This document shows, one piece after another, positions 50,689-62,841 of a stretch of 64,000 nt of DNA. Position 1 is the first letter of the stretch. The number at the start of each line of letters is the position of its first letter. Source of the stretch: Lentinula raphanica. Its lineage: Eukaryota > Basidiomycota > Agaricomycetes > Agaricales > Omphalotaceae. The stretch covers positions 310,001-374,000 of the forward strand of contig JANVFP010000034.1 in NCBI GenBank assembly GCA_027919835.1, read 5' to 3'. A program made the translations under genes and the position numbers. A model generated the notes under the pieces. That model saw only the letters and a program-made list of their open reading frames with translations. It had not been told where the DNA came from and did no database searches.

Positions 50689-51324
50689 GGCTGTTTTTTT
50701 TTTTTGCTTTCTTTGCAACATTTGTGCTGGTTAGTAGTTTGGATCATTTGGGCATTCTGAATAGGTTGAGCTCAGTGTTGAGGGTTGAGGGTTGGATAAT
50801 TTTTAAAAAATTCTCTAAGATACTGTTTATGTCTCCTTGCCACTCCTATTACTGTGTCTGTATATAAGAAATGAACATTTTACTGTATTGTGCCGATAAG
50901 CCAAGTTAGCTGCCTTTTGTGTGTTGGGTGTGCCGCTCAGGTGCTGGGTCCCCTGGTACTGAGCCAATCTGACCCGCATAGATGACCTGACCCTGAACCT
51001 GGCTGAACCTGGCCCACCCATGTGCCACACTATCTTTGGTATGTATCTGCTTTGACATTGAGTCTTCAACACAAACACTGGTCCTGCAGGGTCCTGTCTG
51101 CACTCTCATCTCACTGGCATGAAGAACATTGTGCTGATATTCCATCAGCCCTGTCCATGGCATTCACCTATGACAGCCGGTTTCCTTTTTATTTGATAAA
51201 ATATGCATTTTATATTCTGCAACCACCTTAAGCTCAGCATGTCTGTCTTGCTAACATGAACTACACATATTGCCAGTCCCTGCCAGGTTAATTCAAGCTA
51301 TTATTTATCAATCAAATTCTGCTC
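50689..51324. other. Spacer between hAT element and pseudogene
   Basis: No gene recognised. A stretch at 50920-51010 rich in CTGGG/CCTGACC words resembles sequence near 48525 and 62580 and may be a degenerate dispersed repeat. Confidence 0.35.
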
Positions 51325-52388
51325 AGAATTCTTGTATCTAATTGAAGAAATCATTTCTCATGGGTCAGGATTATCCATTGTCAAAGCTTCAGCTGTGCTT
51401 CAAAGTTTAAGAAGGCAAATTACCCCAGAAAAGAACAGTATCTGGGATGATGCTCACATTAAGGATTTGAAAGAGGTAGTGAATCTTGCTCATTCTCAAA
51501 GTCAGAGAAATTAGTATTCAGGAATCAGGTATATTCAACATAACAGCATCAGCTGTAACAATGACTCCTAAAGCATTCACTGTAGCTTGCACATGCTGGT
51601 CAAAAAGCATTGACCATTGCACCAGTTTTTTATATCTCAATGTCAATGCACCACCTATTGCCAGAGGCTGAAAACCACTTGGTCCTTCTCCTATCCTTCT
51701 CTCTGAAGTCAACCAAACACCAGAACAACTCACCAAAGAGGGAATTCAACAAATAGACAAAGCCTGAGCTGATGCAGCAAAACATGATGTTGCAACTGAG
51801 TTCAGTGTCATTGAGATTCACAAGTGATAACATGCATAGCTATTTTTTGATGTCTTTCATCTGTCCTTTGTCAAATAATCATATGAAAGAGTACAGTGGT
51901 AGTTATAAAATTGGGTGAGGCTGAGTCCTGGTATTGGAGATCACTGCTGCCATTGAGACAGTAATTCCTGCTGGAATGCATTTTTTCATTGAGATGAGAA
52001 CAAATATTCTGCTTCTGTGATAAAACGACTAAATGATTATATTTATACTAGGGTCCCTGGGTATGCCATATCAAAGCACTTGATGAGTTCAGTCAGACTG
52101 TAAAGTATTTGCATCCATCATCACTGGCATCAATTTCATCAATCATCAATGTCTCTTCCAGTGGTAAGTTGTGATCACTCTTAATAAGAGCTTACTGATT
52201 CCATTGCCTAGCAAGAATTTGGTGTGGAGATTTCTCACTGGTGTTAGCAAATAGAAAACACAATATTAAAATTTTTATTGGCACTGTTGGTGAAAACCAA
52301 GTCTGCTGTCCAGGCCAAAAACTATATGCAGGATGAAGTAGCCAATGCTTGTCTGATTGGAAAATATTTCCAAATAGTAAATGCAGTA
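51325..52388 (+). pseudogene. Decayed partial copy of the OYE gene
   Basis: Nucleotide text matches exons 3-5 and introns of the OYE gene (43550-44700). Exons 1 and 2 are missing. The ...GSGLSIVKASAVLQ... and [21 protein letters not shown] segments are recognisable. In-frame stops arise from TGG to TGA at 51669-51671 and 51765-51767, with small indels, and about 110 bp of the 3' exon is deleted. Most substitutions turn parental CG into TG or CA, the signature of CpG-directed mutation. Confidence 0.9.
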
Positions 52389-52793
52389 TGAGTTGTCAAT
52401 GTATTATCAAACAATGCTGAGTACATTTAACTAAATACCCAGTTACTTTGACTGTGCCTTTGGGCTATGTACAACAGTTTGGTGTTAACTCAAGCTTCAT
52501 ATATGCTCTCTGGGAAGGGCTTTCACAGAGTCTTCATATTGACATCTTTTGCACTGCATAATTGTTCTGAAATTATCAACATCCCATTATACTACCTGCA
52601 TTAATGATATTTTGTTAGATGCTAGCCACCAGACACTTGTTTGGGAAAAAGAAGGTAGCCAAGTTACTAGCCCTTGGCTATACTTATGTACTGAACTGGC
52701 AAGCTCAGTTTTGATTTCAGGTTGAGTGTAAAGTTGCAGCCTGATATAGATATTGTTTGGGCTGTGTTTGATCAATAGACGGCAAGAAACATT

Positions 52794-53025
52794 CATCATC
52801 AGAAAAATCACTCTGTCTCTGGAGTCCCCAGAGACACCTCCCAAATCCCAAGCAGTCTGAGAGCACTAAAAGTGCTTTGGAGTTTCTCAGGGACTACCTT
52901 AGATATCTTTGAGGATCTCTGAGAATTTCTAAGAGAGCTGAGAGAGATAAAAATTGCCTAGAATTTTTTTTTTGGGGGGGGGTGTTCCCAGAGTCTCCAG
53001 AGACAGAGTGATGTTTCTGATGATG
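52794..53025. mobile_element. Palindromic MITE, 232 bp
   Basis: Left end CATCATCAGAAAAATCACTC pairs with the right end (reverse complement CATCATCAGAAACATCACTC), continuing through CTGTCTCTGGAG. Its internal text (GTCCCCAGAGACACC) resembles the MITE at 59369. It interrupts the duplicated spacer between the OYE pseudogene and DUF6533 copy 2, so it inserted after the duplication. No clear target duplication was seen. Confidence 0.75.
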
Positions 53026-53200
53026 GGGATCAAGGAACAACAATCAAGGAACAACTTTGAATGATTTTGTTGTTGGTTGAATCATTCCAACTTGACTGGT
53101 AGTTGATGAAGTAGATCACAATTTATATGGAATATTTTATAAGATGCTCTTGCAGCTGCTTCAGTCACAGTGCTTTACCCTCTAGCTGTTTTATATTAAA

Positions 53201-54761
53201 ATGAACAGCTCTCAATCATTACAGGACTTAACCAGTGGCTTGAATGATGGGATTATAGTCAAAGTGAGTAATGTTGAATGTGTATTGCTGTCTAATAGGG
53301 CAACTCATCCTTAACCATATTGATCATAAATAGTATTTGACTGGTAGAGTGTCCTAAAATATCTTTATTCTGCAGGCTTTATTGCTCACTCTTGTGTTGA
53401 ATACAGTATCAGGTGTTGCCCTCTTCCTTTATGATTGGTTGATCTTGCTACCAGAAGAAATCCAATTTGTTTGGACTAAGGAACATGGGTTACGACCTTT
53501 CAATATTTTATATATTGCTCAGAGATACATGCCTTTCATTGATACTGTTGCAATCACTAGTATAGGTCAGTGAAATTCATTGGTCTTACCAGCTCTATTC
53601 ACTGAATGAGTCTCATGTGATACTTGGTTGTTTCTTCTATAGCTACTTTAACAACTCAGCCAATGGATCCACATACTTGTCGTGTCTTGTCTTTTTTTGC
53701 TGGGTGTAGGTGTTGAAAATTTCATTATATTTGGTTTGAAAGTAACATATGATAATTTTAGGGATGGATCTCACTGGAATAGCTCTTACAGAAAGTGAGC
53801 AAGATATTTCTACCAATAATGAGATAAATAATTTGAACAATAACTCAATTAACCAATATATCCATAGTTGTGCTGACAATACGAACATGGGTGTTATGGA
53901 AAAAGAATATCAAACTCTCATTTGGCCTTCCACTGTTCTATATATGCTGCTGGATACCAATACTATATGCTCTCAACCGATATCTACAATCACAAACATG
54001 TAGGTATTATAATTCTGAAGTTATGGTCAACTTAATCACAACTATTTTATATTTAGTCATAGTTATACATACTCCTTTTCCACAACTTGATTCAGGTTGT
54101 GTCTACTCAGGAGGCCAAAGTATACTTTACTTGTGCTGGACTTTCTTGACAGTATATGAAATTGGTAAGATTGGCTACTAAAGTTGCAAACCACTATAAT
54201 TCTAACAATGTTTAACTTACAAGGGATGCTCATATTAATGTTGATTCCAGGCTTCCACTTATGTATATTCTTCTCATTGTCCAATTTTCAGTGTATTGTA
54301 CTAATGGGCACACATCTGATTTAGTTTATCTGGGACACTGGTCAGAATTAACCAAAGTTATTTATAGAGATGGTAAATCTCAGTTTCCACTGTAAATGAA
54401 GATTAACCATTGAAATCAAATCATATAGGTATTATTTATTATATATTTCTGTTTGGTAAGTAACAATATTTTGAAAGAAGTTAATTAACAGTAACAGTTG
54501 AGCAATAACTTATTGAAATCTTATAGCTTGGTCTGCTATCAATCTGGGCACCAGTATATCACTTTCTGTAGGTTATTAATATCCTGCATGTTCAGTGTTT
54601 TCTTATATATGATATTACCACAGGGCACCTCACTTGAAACCCTTCTCAATACATACCAGCGTGTGATGCATACTATTTTAACCAGCAGAGCCATCTTACA
54701 TATTCGGTCCACCTCACTGGTCAATCAATATGTAGATTCAGAATTTTCTTCTGAATATTAG
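53201..54761 (+). CDS. DUF6533-type membrane protein, copy 2
   Basis: This is the duplicate of the 45.2-46.8 kb gene. First exon MNSSQSLQDLTSGLNDGIIVK; core SGVALFLYDWLILLPEEIQFVW, IAQRYMPFIDTVAITSI; then MDLTGIALTE, LTIRTWVLWKKNIKLSF and a last exon with YQRVMHTILTSRAILHIR ending at 54761. Exon frames and splice sites remain mostly usable even though the linked OYE copy is dead, so this copy may still code, or it may be a young pseudogene. It is in a CpG-poor block. Middle exon joins were not all resolved. Confidence 0.5.
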
Positions 54762-55021
54762 CTAGTCATATTGTCAGGATTCCCTTGCCTCATTCCTTCG
54801 ACATTACTCAGTATTTGTAGATAGTGAAGGGCTTGAAAGTTGAGTTGGTTTGGAAAATTGTAGATGTCTCCTCCTGGACCCTGGTAGTCTTATATAAATC
54901 CCCATGTTAAATCCTTGTAGACCTTCTTTGAATCAACTCCCATTGTTCTTCATCCACTTCTTTGTATCTTGCTGTATATATGGTAAGCAATTACCTCTGT
55001 TACCCACTAGTTCACAGGGTA

Positions 55022-56542
55022 CATCAGGAAACCGGTCCTCAGAAAATATTCACAAAATTTCCAAAAGTTTGGCAAAATATTGTAAAATTCACGAATATTA
55101 ATGAATATTATGAGATTTCAAAAGTTATCTGAAGTTACCTGATATTGGCCGGTCCCCCTTTCATATTCAGGGATATTAATCAATGTTAATTGTTATTACC
55201 TGATATTTCATGATAGATTGGTGAACATTAATCAATATTAATCACCAATTATTTCAAGTTTTCAAAAGTTTTCAGAAAATTTCGACCATTATGATATAGT
55301 AAATCATATCCATTGAGCTCAGGTATCAGTAAATACATATACAGAAGTATCAACGTAGTGATTTAGAGTATGGCTATCCACTAACTAACGTGAATTCTTA
55401 AGGGCTACGCTCATACAACCAACAACCGAGTGTGCACAATGCAGGAACTTGACTATAAGAAAAGTGTGGTTATTTAAGTGAACAAGACAAGAGTAAAATC
55501 CATGACGCACCATCTTCCACCTAAGTAGTTTCTATGTGCAAGGAGATAAAGGGAGTCGGGACTCGGGATGAAGCCAGGGAACTAAGAAAACGGTCAGAAA
55601 AAAACCCAGGTGTTGAATATTTTCATGAAACACACCTATTCAGCGCTGAGCGCTGAGCGCTCGAACACCCACATGCCCAGAGACCATTGTGGAGAAAATT
55701 ATTATTCTGCCTGTCTTGAGTCCTTTGATTACTGGTATGAGCAGGGTATGAGAATCAGAAAGGAAGTATTGAATGGATATTAAAAGCGACGTACCATGAA
55801 ATCAACAAACTTGAAAAAAATCCTGGTGGGAGGCTGGAGCAGTGAGTAGATGGACAAGAGAACAAGTTGAGTAAGAGCAGGTCATATTCTGGAGCTGCGC
55901 CAACACAGAGCTCAAGAGAGATAAGAAAAGAGAGGATCTGGTGCAGTTGTGTATGTGGATGATGAAGAAATGAAGACACAAGTCAATGCTGAGTTGACGG
56001 GCATAATTATTTGAACTGTACAGCTGTCGTGAGAAAGTTGATATTTATTACCACGCTGTCACTGACCTTCTGTTCCGATGCAAGTTTCCGGCGTCATTCA
56101 TCCGCTCTCCGTTGCTGCCTAATACCTATAGCCCTACATTTGTTGTGGTCCATGGAAGACTCTGTGGTTACTATTTGTGTCTGCTACTCATCTACCTTGC
56201 CACTATATATTTCTTCTAGTGCTATTCCAGGATGTATGAGGATGTATGTACTGCTTAGAGGTAAGACACAGTGCACACAATCATTGTTCATGAAAATACC
56301 CATTAATACCAGATAACTTTACATCGAAGACATTTTATGCCTCAAAATTATTGAAAATTATAGAAAACTTTACATTCAAGAGATTCTATGCCTCAGAATT
56401 TTCAAAAATTGTCAGGAACTTTCTGTTACTATCCGAAGTCCTATCAACATAGCATAAATCTCATGATATTTCCTTCGATTTGCGGCGTTATTTGGAATTC
56501 TATAAAATTCCGTAATATTTTCCCAGGACCGTTTTCCCGATG
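55022..56542. mobile_element. 1.5-kb TIR element flanked by TA
   Basis: Left end CATCAGGAAACCGGTCCT and right end (reverse complement CATCGGGAAAACGGTCCT) form inverted repeats continuing through GAAAATATT. TA dinucleotides flank both ends (55020-55021, 56543-56544), as in Tc1/mariner-type insertions. The body is AT-rich with no transposase frame; a GAGCGCTGAGCGCT palindrome lies near 55640. Ends resemble the 283-bp MITE at 59369, suggesting mobilisation by one enzyme. Confidence 0.75.
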
Positions 56543-57136
56543 TAGCATTATACATTACCTTTAATCAATGCATTGATAGTCACATTTGGTTCTTTCAATT
56601 TTGTAAATATAAATCTTTGATGTGAATTATTTGTTACCTCTATTATCATATGCACACTGGAAGTGAAAAAGTTCCTTTGAGCAGATTCCCTTCCTGCTAC
56701 CAAGTATTTGATATAAATATTTGCAAAAGTGACAAATCCAATTGAGATATCAAATTCCCATATTTACACAAATATATTCAAATATAGCCAAATTAGTAAT
56801 TGAATTGTATCTCATGATAAGTCTACCAAAAGTTTACAAATATTGTCAGTGAAAAACAATATAGAAAGCAAAAGTTTTTACAGATATTTTTTCCCTACTG
56901 AATTATTCAAGCAACCAGAAAATTGCTAAAATCTTTGACTGCATTGGTATTCAAATCTAATCTGAATTGGAAGATTCTCATTATACTATTGGGAAGTCAA
57001 AAAACTTGTGTATATAAAATCCAAAATATCTCAATTTGGCAAACATCTCAATACTCTTGACTGCACAGGTTTTTGTTGATATTTTTTTTTTGGGAAAGTT
57101 GAATTTTGATAAAAAATTTTCTCTTCATATTCATAT
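56543..57136. other. AT-rich spacer, nothing recognised
   Basis: Very low CpG content, no coding frame with family features. Confidence 0.35.
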
Positions 57137-57742
57137 AAGAGCCCTTTCAGTAGCAAAAGTAATCAATTTTTTCATAAATGAAAGTAATTTTCTCAAGTGT
57201 CAAATGGGTGACAGCATAAGCGCCAATGCTCCTCGGTGCTCAATTGTATGTGACACTGTAAAATCTTACAATCTAGAGTAGGCTCAGGTAGGCTCATTGC
57301 TAAAGCTATACAAGACCTGGATTACAGGGTGGGGAAGGATGCATGTAAGATACTGAAGAAAGTGAGAGAATTCAGCAGTCAAAAACTAGAAATTTTGCTT
57401 TGAGAGTGAGACTCATCAATGAATTTGAACTCTGTAACTCACTTTGAGCTTGGGCCCATTCTTTCCTTCACCAATGGCTCTGACCCAGCCTTAAGAGCCT
57501 TAATTCTACAGTAGCATCATTTTTCATTGAAGTTGTGAGTTAAAAATGGAATAGATCAGCCCCAAATGGCAGATTTGGTGAAGACAGCCTGGCACAATGA
57601 GGTAGGTTGTAATGGGCAGTAACAGTAGGTAACAGTTTAGTCACAGTCAGGTTACACTGGGTCACACTAGTTGAAATATATTCTTCACTTCTTTTCAGAA
57701 AAAAATTTAATCACATCCACTACTGGAAGGGCTCTAATCTCA
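57137..57742. repeat. Imperfect fold-back (inverted arms near 57137 and 57742)
   Basis: AAGAGCCCTTTCAGTAGC on the left arm matches the reverse complement of the right arm, GAGCCCTTCCAGTAG, with partial similarity on both sides. It may be a decayed MITE of about 600 bp; ends could not be fixed. Confidence 0.4.
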
Positions 57743-59368
57743 TTATCAATTTTTAACAACATAAATTGGATATCAAAAATTTTCAGATTTTGCTTCTTAT
57801 TCTACTTATTCAATGATGTTGAACTTTCTCTCATATTTCAAAGTGTAATATTTACTTAATTTGTTGTTCTGACTTTGAAATTTTTTTCAGTTTCAGTGTA
57901 ATAGTGACAAGATTCATGTGAACATATTATATATACTCATTAGACACATGTATGTCCAGAAATAGTAGATAATGTGATGATGAGTTATAGGCAAACAAGA
58001 TTTGAAAAATGATGATGAGGGTATGGTCAGCCAGGTATAAGAACTAGGTCCCAGATCCCAACTTGAAGATGCTGAATCAACCCAACTCAGATCAGCTACC
58101 CAATCCAGAACCTGACCATATCTGGGCCACTCATGCCATTCACTAGTCTTGTGATCCATGCAGTGACAGCATGTAATGTCCTTGGCTGTCTTGGTACTGG
58201 TATCAGTCTTGCATCAAAAGTCAGTGTAGGATGTCAACATCATTTATTAGTTACTGAAGTATACTATATATACTGCTTCTATACTGATAGTTAATGGAGT
58301 CCCTTCAACTATCTTTTACATTTATCTTCTATTAACAAATCTGTATTTTCAGCACACTAGTGAGTGTGTTCAAAGCTGTGATGTTTTCAAACTGTTGTGC
58401 AACAAGATATATGTCTTGTTCATATTGTTCTAAGTCTAAGTATACAAGGAATCAATTGTACAGCACAGCTATTATCACACTCACCAGAGTATTGAAAGTA
58501 TAGACTAGTAAGAGTGAATATATGTAAGTGATCAGTTTTGATTGAACTTGTTGAGAGAAAAGAGAGCCAACAGTTGTTTCGGCCACGGCTGAATTTTTCC
58601 TTGCTGTTACATATTTCAATATGTACAGCCTATTTTATTTGATATTCTATTTATTTTATATACAGCTTAGATAGCATGAATAGGAGGACTTTTTCTGCCC
58701 TTTCTTCCCTGCACTCACTGTGGACTTTGGACCCATCGAAGAATCCACCATCTTGATGACCCTTTTTCCGGCTGTCTCCGAAATCATTCCGTCCTCCAAT
58801 TCAACAGAACTTATAATGATCAGGAGTAAAATGACAATCAAGCTGTAGTTACTTTACTCATATTCTGATAGTTCTTTTGACTGGTCTCTTACATTGATCT
58901 TCTATTATTCTTAAGCTTGACTTATTTTCAAATATTACTAAATAAGCAATTATTCTCATCCTAATGTGTTCATCTAGGGTATATATTATTCTTGTACTTG
59001 ATACAATTCATTGGGTACTACTTACTGCTTATTGGTGCAGTCTGTGTTAGACATAGTCTCATTCTTGCTGATTCTGCAGCCTTTACTTTATGTAACTTAC
59101 ACTCTATTTTGGTTCACTCATTCTTGACTACTTACCCTCAGCTGTTGATTCCTGTTCACCATCTGAGGATAAGTCTCTTTGTTATTACATTTTTAAAATA
59201 CCTTTACTCATTATTAATAGCTGACCATTGTGTCATCCATTGTATAGATATAATATCAGCTGTTGATTTCTGTTCACCATTTGAGGCTGACCATTGTGTG
59301 ACGTGTCACCCCTCATATAGATACAAAAATTAAGAGTTTGAAACTCTGTACTTTTTCTGTAGTACTTA
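57743..59368. other. AT-rich spacer with a local direct repeat
   Basis: No gene recognised. Two copies of CAGCTGTTGATT.CTGTTCACC about 110 bp apart (near 59140 and 59250), with repeated CTGACCATTGTGT words, form a short degenerate direct repeat. Confidence 0.4.
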
Positions 59369-59651
59369 CATCAGGAAAAATATTTTCATCTCTAGAGTCC
59401 CCAGAGATACCCCCCAATTCCTAGGCTGCTTAGAGATTTTTGTGAACTTTGAAAGATCAAAAAACATCCTAGAGATCCTGAAAGATCCTGAAAGCATCTG
59501 AAAGCATCTGAAAGCACCAGAAAGCACCAGAAAGCACCCAGAGAATTTTTAGAAGCCTCAAAGAACTCAGATACTCTAGGCTCTCTGAGACTACCTAGGA
59601 ATTGGGGGGGTATCTCTGGGGACTCTAGAGATGAGAATATTTTTCCTGATG
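59369..59651. mobile_element. Palindromic MITE, 283 bp, with TA flanks
   Basis: Left end CATCAGGAAAAATATTTTCA and right end are near-perfect inverted repeats extending about 60 bp (through TCTAGAGTCCCCAGAGATACC). TA flanks both ends. The interior has short GAAAGCAxC(T/A)G direct repeats. Internal and terminal words link it to the elements at 52794 and 55022. Confidence 0.85.
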
Positions 59652-60066
59652 TATTTTCATCCAAGTATGCCTTTTTCCACAGTACTGTACCATTTCAAGC
59701 ACTTCAGCAGTCACAGGTCACAGGTCACAAGGCCAAGAATTATGCCAAAATGTCACAGGGGTCACTTAGTCTCAAGGACTGCTGTCGAAAAAAATTTTCA
59801 CTGGGAGAACCATAGTGCCGGCTCTTAGGCTACTGCATCAGACCTCTGCTGAAAATTTGTGGCAGTGTCACAGCCAAATATGAGTCCTGCCAATATACAA
59901 CTTTTGGCAGGTATATCACAGGTCACCCCCCCTGCTGAAGTGATTGAAATAGTATAGTAATTCATTTCAAGCATTGTTAAGATATAACAGTTTATAAATC
60001 TGAACTGTGACCATTATTTTTATGTAATTATACAATTGGACAGATCAAAGTTATAAGACATTGGTA

Positions 60067-60348
60067 CACTGCATGCATGATCAAATAAGTAGTTCAAGAG
60101 TAAATATGCTGAACTTATTTTAAATTCTCAATTAATGGGAAAATCCTGAATTGTCCCACATATGGTAAAACATATCTTAAACATATTCTAAAAAATGACC
60201 ATATATGTAAAATTATGGTCAACTTTTGGTAAAAAATCTAACTCAGTTCACCATATATGGCATTACTTAGTATCTTCCCATTATCTGAGAATTTGAAATA
60301 ATTTCATCATAATGTTGGGCCACTTATTTGGTCATGCATGCAGCAGTG
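60067..60348. mobile_element. CACTG-ended palindromic MITE, 282 bp
   Basis: The left end CACTGCATGCATGATCAAAT pairs with the right end (reverse complement CACTGCTGCATGCATGACCA), and similarity continues inward (TTCTCA..TAATGGGAA on both arms). The target duplication is unclear. Confidence 0.7.
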
Positions 60349-60499
60349 GTAAATAATTTATATACTACATTAGCTATGAGCAAGATTTTGTGATTGTATC
60401 TGAGTCTGCATGAGTCAGATTTCTGCATTACTATTGAGGAACCCAAAGTTCCTCAAGGGGATATCTTCACTAACAAACTGTTCATGGTTAACAAATACA

Positions 60500-61989
60500 G
60501 ATAACCCTGGCTTTGCTAGTGTTGATTTTGTTGACTGTTTCCGCATATGCAGAACTGCTCTACTTGTTAGGACATTATGCATAATACGTTGATATGAAGA
60601 AAGTAGATTTTCCAGGTCATGCTGAGATGGAAATAAGCATGGTCAAATGTATAAAAATGCAATCTGAGAAATTTCCTCACAGGAAGTAGTAATATCACAG
60701 TAATATTTATGATTGACCACACTATGGAAGACTTTCAGTCAAACAAACTAGAAATAATTGATGCAATAATACTTACAAAATGTGATTATATAGAAGGTAA
60801 ACCCTTTTGTATTGAAGAGAAAATGGATGAGTAAGTTCATTAGGTTATGAGGCTGTTGACATTATGCATGTTACCTTCTTTATAAACTATACGGGATAGT
60901 GCAAACCATCTTCCTGATTGATCTAATCCCAACAGAATCAGTATGAGCTTAGTGCATGGTAACACAAATGATACTAACAGTAGCACATTAACATCAATGC
61001 CAAAATCACTAAATACAACAAACAATGAAAATTAATCTCAAATTTTGTGTAATCATACACACCTGCCTCATAAGCTAATAAGATAATCCAACATACAAAA
61101 AGAGTTGGTTTACCACCAAGAAAAATGCAGCCAAGATCATTGGGAAAAGGTGAGGGCTCAACTGTCAAATGAGGGAGGAATGCATGGTGCTCAGATTAGT
61201 CAATAGTTGCCTGAAATCTCTGATTTTAGACCAAACTTACAGGTTTGTGTTTGTAGAAATAGGTTGAAAACATAAAAAATTGGTACAAAACAGCATGTAA
61301 AAAAAATAGGAAGGGTGATTGATAGTTTTGAGCCCTTCCCCCAGAGTGCCCATGTTCGCATTGTGAGAATGACTAGAGGTTAACCATGTCCAACCTATAT
61401 CAATATTGAAAATATGCCTTCAAAACAATGCTTACCTTCTGTGAGGGCTATCCCAATGACATACATCCCTGAGGTTCAGAACAGTTATCAGAAGATTGAT
61501 CAACCTCCATGTAAGAAAAAAGCAAAGACACACATCCACTGATGTTGTATAAAACTTGGCACATCCCTGCATCTAATGGCTGCTCAAATGAAACTGAAAC
61601 ATATATAAGGGCCCACATTTGAATTACAAAAATAAGGGTTCAACCAACCAACAAAGAGAATGCCAATAGTATCAATAAATGGCATATATCTCTGAATTAT
61701 GTAGAGGACATTGAATGGCCGTAGTAAGTTGCTAGTCCACACAAATTCAATTTCCTCCGGGAGCATGTCAATCCAGTCATACAAGAAAACTACAGCACTG
61801 GAAACTGATGTCGCAATCAATGTGAGATTTAAATGACCTTTGGAAATCATCACATACCAAGAAAACTCTCCAAATGGCACAATGTCAGAGGAGTGGACTT
61901 GGAAAACAGACCCCATTGATTCTCACCGTGATCAAATTTCGATCATTCAGATAATCCTCCAATGAGCTTAAGTCGAATGTAAAACCCAT
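60500..61989 (-). pseudogene. DUF6533-type gene, copy 3 (inverted, possibly degenerate)
   Basis: Starts near 61989 (MGFTFDLSSLEDYLNDRNLIT), with core exon SSAVVFLYDWIDMLPEEIEFVW and IIQRYMPFIDTI at 61584-61916, a glycine-rich helix exon (LGGKPTLFVCWIILLAYEAG) at 60974-61168 and a 3' exon similar to QRVMHTVLTSRA at 60510-60600. It is more diverged from copies 1 and 2 than they are from each other, so it is an older relative. Exon joins were not fully resolved, and it may be a decaying gene or intact; confidence in pseudogene status is low. Confidence 0.45.
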
Positions 61990-62841
61990 GACGTATTGTT
62001 GTGTGTAGTCTGGGGTGTTGGAGGAAGAGCGAGAAAGCAGAGCTGAAAGGTTCACCAAGAGGGAGTTTAAATCTAACCTGGAATGTGTGCTAAGCAGTCT
62101 GATTATCACAATCAAGTTACTCAATCTGCTCAATCAGACCGATAGATCATGGAAGCATCTCTTCTGCTTCACTCGTTGTTGATTGATTAGACATGGAGAG
62201 AATTGGAATTCCCCGTTGCATGCCTACTATTCTTCCGGTGTCAATAACGGAGGGAAAAGATACTCTGAGTTCAAGTATAGCCTATGATCATGTTAATTTG
62301 GAAGTACATACCACGATTTTTGCAATAGTAGCAGTTATTTATGACTTGTCGACTGAGATCTTTCTGCGATCAAGATGATGATGCCTGCTCTGGCGCCGCC
62401 CTCTGTTGATTCTAGAGTCGCCGGGGCACAGCCAAGTAGATTCGTGGTCTGACCACAGGTGACAGAGGACATCTTCCATGTCATCTCGTTACTACCCCTT
62501 CGGCTGGATGTTCAGGAAGAATATGAAGATCAGAAAACCGTCGAGAAAATCTCATGGCAAGAATAGAATACAAGCAGTGCTTGATCCTGACCTACACCAG
62601 ACCTGGGCCTGACCAATGAGTGCGGAACACACCTGAACAATGGAGGACTTGATTTCGACACGATAATAGTACACTTCCTTCCTTCTTCCAAGAAATCTCC
62701 ACTAACTATGGGGTGCTTGATATATATATCCCAAATACCTATCGCAAGTACTCATCAGTAGTACATCAAAGTCAACTCCGACGCAGATTGCCTTGGGATC
62801 TCCCCTCGGGGACCTAATCCCTTTCGCTTCCCAATGAGCGT
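61990..62841. other. Intergenic region at the right border of the AT-rich block
   Basis: CpG content returns to normal from about 62.2 kb. No gene recognised. A degenerate repeat word (CCTGACC/CCTGGGCCTGACC) is near 62585. Confidence 0.4.
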
